64,000 nt of DNA. It comes from Hoeflea_A sp965249925 (GTDB lineage Bacteria; Pseudomonadota; Alphaproteobacteria; Rhizobiales; Rhizobiaceae). Shown here piece after piece: positions 59,558-64,000 of the stretch (position 1 is the stretch's first letter; each line of letters opens with the position of its first letter). The stretch is from contig OZ252260.1 of the NCBI GenBank assembly GCA_965249925.1, forward strand, positions 3,968,001 to 4,032,000, read 5' to 3'. The translations under genes and the position numbers were made by a program. The notes beneath the pieces are model-generated. The model was given only the letters and a program-made list of their open reading frames with translations. It did no database searches and had not been told where the DNA came from.

Positions 59558-60397
59558 TTACTGATCCAATGGCGCGGCGGAACTCAGCCGGGTCGGCGCG
59601 GACGCTCGCGCCATGAGTTCCTCGAACGTGTCCTGTTCGGACTCCCACGTCTTGAAATCGTCTTCCGAGTCGATGACGACGAATCCGCGCATGTGCGGAT
59701 GTCCGGTGCCGCACAGTTCGGCGCACAGGATCTCGAAGCTCCCGGTTCGCGTCGGCGTGAACCAGAAATAGGTGACCATGCCGGGGATCATGTCCATCTT
59801 GGCGCGGAATTCCGGAACGTAGAAGTCGTGCAGCACATCGGCCGAACGCAGCAGCATCTTCACCGGCTTACCGATCGGCAGGTGCAGGTCGTCCGCCTCG
59901 ACCACGATGTCGTCCTTGCCGGCCGGATCGCTGGGATTGATGCCCAGGGGGTTGTCGAAATCGATGAGCCGGTTGTCGGATGTGCCGAGTTTGCCGTCGG
60001 CGCCGGGCAGCCGGAAGCTCCACTGCCACTGCTGACCGAGCACCTCGACCTCGGTCGCTTCGTCCGGCACCGTGATGTACTGGTTCCAGACGATCAGGCC
60101 AGGTGCCAGCAGGGCGACGACGCCGAGGCTGGTGACGATGGTTAGCCCCCATTCGAGCTTGTTGTTTTCCGGCTCATAGGCGGCTTTGCGTCCTTCCTTG
60201 TGGCGGAAGCGCAGGACGCAATAGGCCATGAACAGGATGACCGCGGTGAACACCACGCCAGTGATCCAGAAGGTGATGATGATCGTGTCATCGATGAAGC
60301 CCCAGTTGGAGGCGATCGGCGTCCACCACCATGGGCTGAGAATGTGAAATAGGATCGAGCCGACAACAACGACAACAAGCAGTATCGCAGTGATCAT
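59558..60397 (-). CDS. ctaC: Cytochrome c oxidase subunit II
   Basis: This 279-residue subunit accepts electrons from cytochrome c at the binuclear CuA centre. An N-terminal membrane segment (MITAILLVVVVVGSILFHIL) and a second one near residue 40 precede the periplasmic cupredoxin domain. The CuA ligands are complete: His in VLHDFYVPEFRAKMDMIPG and the Cys-x3-Cys/His/Met set in CAELCGTGHPHMRG. An insertion of about 30 residues (around DNRLIDFDNPLGINPSDP) precedes them. No haem c domain follows. GGGGGAAGGAC selects the ATG at 60397 over upstream in-frame codons. Confidence 0.93.
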   Translation of the reverse strand: MITAILLVVVVVGSILFHILSPWWWTPIASNWGFIDDTIIITFWITGVVFTAVILFMAYCVLRFRHKEGRKAAYEPENNKLEWGLTIVTSLGVVALLAPGLIVWNQYITVPDEATEVEVLGQQWQWSFRLPGADGKLGTSDNRLIDFDNPLGINPSDPAGKDDIVVEADDLHLPIGKPVKMLLRSADVLHDFYVPEFRAKMDMIPGMVTYFWFTPTRTGSFEILCAELCGTGHPHMRGFVVIDSEDDFKTWESEQDTFEELMARASAPTRLSSAAPLDQ

Positions 60398-60800
60398 GTC
60401 CTTCCCCCTGCCGGCTTTACAAAAAATCGCGCCGCCGTGAATAAAGGGTCCCTTGTCAATGGCAGTCACCATAGCAAAGCTTTTGATGAAAGCCCAGCAA
60501 GCACAGAGAGAGAGCAAAACAAGACTCTGGAATACTGTTTGCAACGCAACAACAACATGCCTATGCGACCCTCTGTCGCGCTTTATATAATGGTTTGATT
60601 TTAGACGCCGAAAGCGGTTTCTGCCGCAGTGCAGTAAACCGGTGCCATTCCGGCCTGAAATCGGACCGGCCGGCGGCCGTTATGTAAAACCCTTGGGTAT
60701 GGAAACGCAGTAATGCAGCCCGGAGGCGTCGTCTCGCTCAGGCGCAGTGATTTTCGGCTGGCTGCGGTTTTCGGGTTGTGTCGACGCTGCGCTCAGTCAG
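60398..60800. promoter_or_regulatory. 403-bp intergenic region, promoter of the cox operon
   Basis: I see no gene here. The first 200 bases upstream of ctaC are AT-rich relative to the window and contain a TATA-rich stretch (around 60585-60600) that could serve as a promoter for the minus-strand operon. The rest, towards the GcvR-like gene, is unremarkable GC-rich sequence. Confidence 0.5.
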
Positions 60801-61334
60801 TTACGAGTCGTCGCTGACCTCGCGAAGCTCGAGGTCGACAATCAGCGCGTCGGCGATCTTTTCGAGATCGCTATGCAGGGCGTCCTGATCGATATCGGTC
60901 GGACCGCTGACCTCGAATCTGGCCTGGAACAGCATACCGCCGCCCATCGGTGCATTGCGCGTGTCCGTGTCCATGGTTTCGATGCTGACCCGGTGCTCAG
61001 CCAGGCAATGGGCGATTTCCTGGACGATGCCCGGCTGGTCCGGGCCGACGATCTCGAGCGCCATCCGGGCGCCCGGCACATCGCTCTCGGGGTGCGCCTC
61101 GGCCACGCTCACGTGAATGCCGTCGGCGGCCAGCGCCGCAAGCCCGGTTTTCAGCTGATCCGCCCTGTTGCGGTCCGGCATCTCGATGCGGACGATGCCG
61201 GCAAATTTCTCCGCCAGGTGTGCCATGCGGCTTTCACACCAATTGCCGCCGGCATTGGTGACCGCTTCGGACAGGGTGTCGACAAGACCCGGCCTGTCGT
61301 CGGCTATGACGCTGATGATGAGTTGCGTGGCCAT
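60801..61334 (-). CDS. Double-ACT-domain protein (GcvR-like)
   Basis: This 177-residue soluble protein has two ACT domains: about 5-80 (IISVIADDRPGLVDTLSEAV, NWCESRMAHLAEKFAGIVRI) and about 92-172 (LEIVGPDQPGIVQEIAHCLA). GcvR-type proteins bind glycine or another amino acid and restrain regulators such as GcvA. The ATG at 61334 is preferred because the first ACT strand begins just after it. No glycine-cleavage genes are nearby, but two GcvA-like LysR genes occur in the window. Confidence 0.85.
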   Translation of the reverse strand: MATQLIISVIADDRPGLVDTLSEAVTNAGGNWCESRMAHLAEKFAGIVRIEMPDRNRADQLKTGLAALAADGIHVSVAEAHPESDVPGARMALEIVGPDQPGIVQEIAHCLAEHRVSIETMDTDTRNAPMGGGMLFQARFEVSGPTDIDQDALHSDLEKIADALIVDLELREVSDDS

Positions 61335-61444
61335 CGTGCTGTCCCATGCGACTGAACCCTGACGGCGTAGCATAGCCAATCGCACCCGCCTTGCCCACCA
61401 TGGTCAGGGCCCTGGCCGCGTCTGGCAAGTGCCGTCGATGTCGA

Positions 61445-62008
61445 TCAGACGCGCAGGCCCAGCCAGTTCGACTCGTCCGGGATGCGCATGCGCGCCGACA
61501 GGGTGAACTGGTAGCAGCCGAACATCAGGATGCCGATGGTGGAGAACAGCTTGAAATAGGCCCAGACGTCCTCTGAATAGCCCAGCCGGAACACCTCGTT
61601 CAGGACCGCCATGATGAGCAGCATCACCCCCCAGCGAAGCGACAGGATCCGCCAGGCCTCGTCGGTGATGGCGAACACGCGCCCGAACAGCAGCTTCAGC
61701 AGCGGGTAGCGCAAGCCCCAGCTGCCGAGCAGCAGCAGCGCCAGGGCGCCGTCGAGGATGGTGTCGGACACCTGGAAGTAGGTGCCGTCACCGGTCACGA
61801 TGCTGGGGATCGAGAACACCAGCAGCGCCGCCGTGCTGAACACCGCGAAGCGCGGCGGTGTCCTGCCCAGTGCATAGGACACGGCGATCAGCCCGATTAC
61901 CAGCAGCACCATGACGATAAGCCCGGCGTCGAAGCCGTACAGCTGCTGCACGACAAAAAACGCGATCACCGGAAGCAACTCTTCTATGGCGCTGAACAAC
62001 CACCGCAT
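61445..62008 (-). CDS. YciB/IspZ-like septation-family membrane protein
   Basis: This 187-residue inner-membrane protein has about five to six hydrophobic segments (LLPVIAFFVVQQLYGFDAGL, AVFSTAALLVFSIPSIVTGD, WGVMLLIMAVLNEVF) and a YciB-like end (WAYFKLFSTIGILMFGCYQF). YciB proteins affect envelope organisation and intracellular spread. The match is at pattern level, so another small membrane family is possible. It stands alone on the minus strand. Confidence 0.65.
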   Translation of the reverse strand: MRWLFSAIEELLPVIAFFVVQQLYGFDAGLIVMVLLVIGLIAVSYALGRTPPRFAVFSTAALLVFSIPSIVTGDGTYFQVSDTILDGALALLLLGSWGLRYPLLKLLFGRVFAITDEAWRILSLRWGVMLLIMAVLNEVFRLGYSEDVWAYFKLFSTIGILMFGCYQFTLSARMRIPDESNWLGLRV

Positions 62009-62106
62009 GGGCGCCCAGATAGCGCGCTCGGGATCGGTTTCGAGGGGCCGCGCAGCCCTTCTTCGACATTGCGATCCGTGGTAGGCCCTCGGCGAAGGTG
62101 ACGCCC

Positions 62107-62826
62107 ATGGGTTACGACGATCGCGCCGTCATGGCTGCCAACAACAACGCTGACCTTTACGAGGCCGTGTTTGCTGCCCACGGTCTGCGATACGAACGGC
62201 ATCCTTACGCGTTCGTCGGTCAGGACAGGCCGCCCCCTTACTATTCCAACCTGACCGTGCTGTCTGCGAACCACCGGGACGAGATCGTGTCGGAACTCCG
62301 GCAGCTGGCGCATCGGTTCGACGGTGCCGTCGGCCTGAAGGACAGCTTTTGCCGGCTCGATCTGCGCGACAACGGCTTCGAAGTCCTGTTCGAAGCGTCC
62401 TGGATTTACAAAGCGGCCGCCGCCGGCTCCGTCCCCGACGGTTGGTGGCGGATCGACAACCCGCATGACCTGGAGCAATGGGAAGACGCTTGGAAACGGT
62501 GGGGATCGCCGACCCGGGTCCGCATGTTTAACGAGGCCATGCTGCGCAATCCGGCCATTTGGTTTTTCGGCAAAGCAAAATCCGGCACGTTCGAAGCAGG
62601 ATGCATTGCCAACAGATCGGCCGCCTGCATCGGTATCTCAAATGTGTATTCCAGTTCGTCCGCGGACGGTGCGTTTGTGGAGGCGACCGCGGCGGTTGCG
62701 GCGATCGACAAGGATCTTCCCGTCGTCGGCTATGAGGCCGGAGATGCCCTGGATTATGCAAAACGTGCCGGGTTCGAAACCGTCGGCGACCTGCGCATCC
62801 TGGTTGCCGAGGCGGCCCGTTTCTGA
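62107..62826 (+). CDS. Uncharacterised protein, possible GNAT-like fold
   Basis: This 239-residue soluble protein of unknown family has an N-terminal half with a Trp-rich segment (WIYKAAAAGSVPDGWWRIDN). The C-terminal half, around CIANRSAACIGISNVYSS and VVGYEAGDALDYAKRAGFET, resembles the end of GNAT acetyltransferases, but the acetyl-CoA motif R/QxxGxG/A is missing. GAAGGTG lies before the ATG at 62107; a GTG three codons upstream is also possible. It is a single gene divergent from the YciB-like gene. Confidence 0.7.
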   Translation: MGYDDRAVMAANNNADLYEAVFAAHGLRYERHPYAFVGQDRPPPYYSNLTVLSANHRDEIVSELRQLAHRFDGAVGLKDSFCRLDLRDNGFEVLFEASWIYKAAAAGSVPDGWWRIDNPHDLEQWEDAWKRWGSPTRVRMFNEAMLRNPAIWFFGKAKSGTFEAGCIANRSAACIGISNVYSSSSADGAFVEATAAVAAIDKDLPVVGYEAGDALDYAKRAGFETVGDLRILVAEAARF

Positions 62827-62842
62827 TCGGCATTCCCACAAC

Positions 62843-62891
62843 AAAAAACCGCACCACCTTCGCCCGGCGGGGAACAAGACGAAGGTGGTGC
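62843..62891 (-). terminator. Intrinsic terminator of the small cysteine-rich protein gene
   Basis: A 12-bp stem (GCACCACCTTCG with its complement at 62880-62891) encloses a 17-base loop. On the minus strand it is followed within a few bases by six Ts (62848-62843), giving a classic rho-independent terminator 42 bp after the stop at 62933. Confidence 0.75.
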
Positions 62892-62932
62892 AGACGCGGC
62901 GGAGCAGGGAGGAGATCCGCCTTAAGCTAGAG

Positions 62933-63205
62933 CTAGTCCTGCGTACAGCAGGTGCCGCCGGACGGTGCCGGGCAGGCGTTCCAGCCCGAAGGGCAGACCC
63001 AGGCATAGTCGGAGGTACAGGTCATGTGCCCGGCCGGGCCGGTACATTTCAGTTCGGCGCGGCCGGAATTGGCCTTCAGCTGGTTGATCGTCGCCGAACG
63101 GGACATCTGGATGGTGTTCTTCTTGGTTTGGGCGAACGCCTGCGGCATCAGGACGAGCGCCGCGGCCATGACGGCGGAGGTCAGCAGGGTGGGGCGATTC
63201 AACAT
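62933..63205 (-). CDS. Small secreted cysteine-rich protein
   Basis: This 90-residue protein has a clear signal peptide (residues 1-25, ending MPQAFAQ). The mature peptide of about 65 residues has six cysteines, all in the last 40 residues (ELKCTGPAGHMTCTS, VCPSGWNACPAPSGGTCCTQ). This suggests three disulfides in a compact periplasmic or extracellular fold. I do not recognise the family. AAGAAGG precedes the ATG and a strong terminator follows, so it is a discrete transcription unit. A CGGACC/GGTCCG inverted repeat lies about 30 bp before the start. Confidence 0.75.
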   Translation of the reverse strand: MLNRPTLLTSAVMAAALVLMPQAFAQTKKNTIQMSRSATINQLKANSGRAELKCTGPAGHMTCTSDYAWVCPSGWNACPAPSGGTCCTQD

Positions 63206-63417
63206 AACGCGTTTCCTTCTTTTTGCGTTGCCACGGACCGTCCGGTCCGCTGTCTGGCGTTGAACTGTGTGGTCACCGGTTGGGGTGCGGTGGCCACGGG
63301 AAGGAAACTGCAGGAGCGGATTGTCTGATTGATTTCGGCTGGAGTTTCATTTGTGTCAGGGCCGTGCGGCGGACGTTACAAATGATACAACCGACAACAT
63401 TGGCTCACAGCGGGTTG

Positions 63418-63441
63418 CGGCCAAATGAATCAGTTTGGCCG
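63418..63441 (-). terminator. Hairpin directly after the response-regulator stop
   Basis: CGGCCAAA and TTTGGCCG form an 8-bp stem with an 8-base loop immediately after the stop codon of the minus-strand response regulator. No T-run follows, so termination strength is uncertain. The sequence around it resembles the ends of the MITE-like element at 35390. Confidence 0.4.
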
Positions 63442-64000
63442 TTAGTCGAAGATGTAGCCGATGCCGTGCACGGTGCGCAGGACCACCGGTTTTTTGGGGT
63501 TTGCCTCGATCTTGCGGCGCAGCCGCGAAATCCGCAGATCGATCGATCGGTCGGTCGGATCGCGGCCCTGGCTGCGGTCGTGTTCGAGCAGCACCGCACG
63601 GCTCAGCGGCCGGCCGCGGTTCTGGACGAGGAAGCAGAGCAGGCTGAATTCCATGGCGGTGAGCGGCACTTCGTCGCCGCCGGGGCCGAACAACCGGGCG
63701 CCCTCGACGTCCAGCCGGCAATCGCCGAACCGCACCTCATCCGGCATGGCCGCCCGCTCGCCGGAAGGCGTTGCTGCGGTTTCGGACTCGGGGCGGTGGC
63801 GCAGCACCGCCTTGATGCGCGCCTCCAGTTCGCGCAGGTCGACCGGCTTGCCGAGATAATCGTCGGCGCCGAGTTCGAGCCCGACCACCCGGTCGACGAC
63901 GTCGGTGGCGGCGGTCAGCATGATCACCGCCACGTCGGAGCTGTTGCGCAGGCCCCTGAGCGCCGCCAGCCCGTCCTCGCCGGGCAGGTTGATATCGAGG
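63442..64000 (-). CDS. OmpR/PhoB-type response regulator (5' end outside window)
   Basis: This is the C-terminal 185 or so residues of a two-component response regulator. The visible receiver part includes LDINLPGEDGL with the phospho-acceptor aspartate at the window edge, VIMLTAATD and the conserved lysine in GADDYLGKPVD. The winged-helix DNA-binding domain follows (PLTAMEFSLLCFLVQNRGRP, RSIDLRISRLRRKIEANPKK, and the end VRTVHGIGYIFD-like). The linker between domains is long (about 30 residues). The N-terminus and any partner kinase lie beyond base 64000. Confidence 0.92.
   Translation of the reverse strand, partial: LDINLPGEDGLAALRGLRNSSDVAVIMLTAATDVVDRVVGLELGADDYLGKPVDLRELEARIKAVLRHRPESETAATPSGERAAMPDEVRFGDCRLDVEGARLFGPGGDEVPLTAMEFSLLCFLVQNRGRPLSRAVLLEHDRSQGRDPTDRSIDLRISRLRRKIEANPKKPVVLRTVHGIGYIFD

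Noticed and set aside
1..64000. CRISPR arrays, tRNA or rRNA genes, complete insertion sequences, toxin-antitoxin or restriction systems
   Set aside because: I found no regularly spaced repeats, cloverleaf-like genes, transposase or defence-protein frames on reading both strands.

Overview
The window looks like a chromosomal segment of a GC-rich alphaproteobacterium, most likely a member of the Hyphomicrobiales (Rhizobiales). The main support is the block pmbA - inositol-phosphatase - DUF4170 - DUF374 acyltransferase - waaA - lpxK ... DUF2093 - mutL, an order I recognise from that group. Many solute-binding-protein transporters (TRAP, TTT, Liv-type and tungstate ABC), FCD-type GntR and GcvA-type LysR regulators and a coxMNOP-like terminal oxidase fit the same group. 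No rRNA, tRNA, CRISPR array or complete insertion sequence was seen. The genus is not determined.

Layout. 0-6 kb: an ammonium-transporter/histidine-kinase fusion translationally coupled to an HTH-receiver protein, then a MATE exporter and a Kef-type K+/H+ antiporter on the minus strand. 6-16 kb: the envelope and repair block, interrupted between lpxK and DUF2093 by a divergent LysR/DMT-permease pair. 16-20 kb: a GGDEF-EAL protein with a degenerate GGDEF half, and a tungstate ABC transporter in the order tupB-tupC-tupA. 20-23 kb: a tripartite tricarboxylate transporter. 23-31 kb: an eight-gene minus-strand catabolic operon (dehydrogenase, DapA-family lyase, cupin, TRAP transporter, DUF1330, quinone oxidoreductase) divergent from an FCD GntR regulator. 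31-36 kb: a glutamine amidotransferase, a P-loop kinase-like protein, a periplasmic molybdenum hydroxylase pair (iorAB type) and a 305-bp MITE-like element ending at a marR gene. 36-40 kb: cytochrome bd oxidase (cydAB) divergent from a type II NADH dehydrogenase. 40-43 kb: a LysE exporter, a 3-hydroxyisobutyrate-dehydrogenase-like enzyme and phosphomannomutase.

43-50 kb holds what I consider the most novel system. A five-gene branched-chain-amino-acid-type ABC operon (livK-livG-livF-livH-livM) has its last permease fused to a complete alpha/beta-hydrolase with a Ser-Asp-His triad. The operon is divergent from a LuxR-type regulator with an intact acyl-homoserine-lactone pocket and no luxI in the window. 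I propose that it senses, imports and hydrolyses a signal-like or amide/ester compound at the membrane. This is inference.

50-56 kb: AraC and LysR regulators, a DUF1127 small protein, two uncharacterised proteins, an ECF sigma factor with a small membrane partner, and a DUF2189 membrane protein. 56-60 kb: a cytochrome c oxidase operon (subunits II, I, III, III and IV), separated from DUF2189 by a perfect 16-bp-stem hairpin. 60-64 kb: a GcvR-like double-ACT protein, a YciB-like membrane protein, an uncharacterised protein, a small secreted cysteine-rich protein and an OmpR-type response regulator that runs off the window end.
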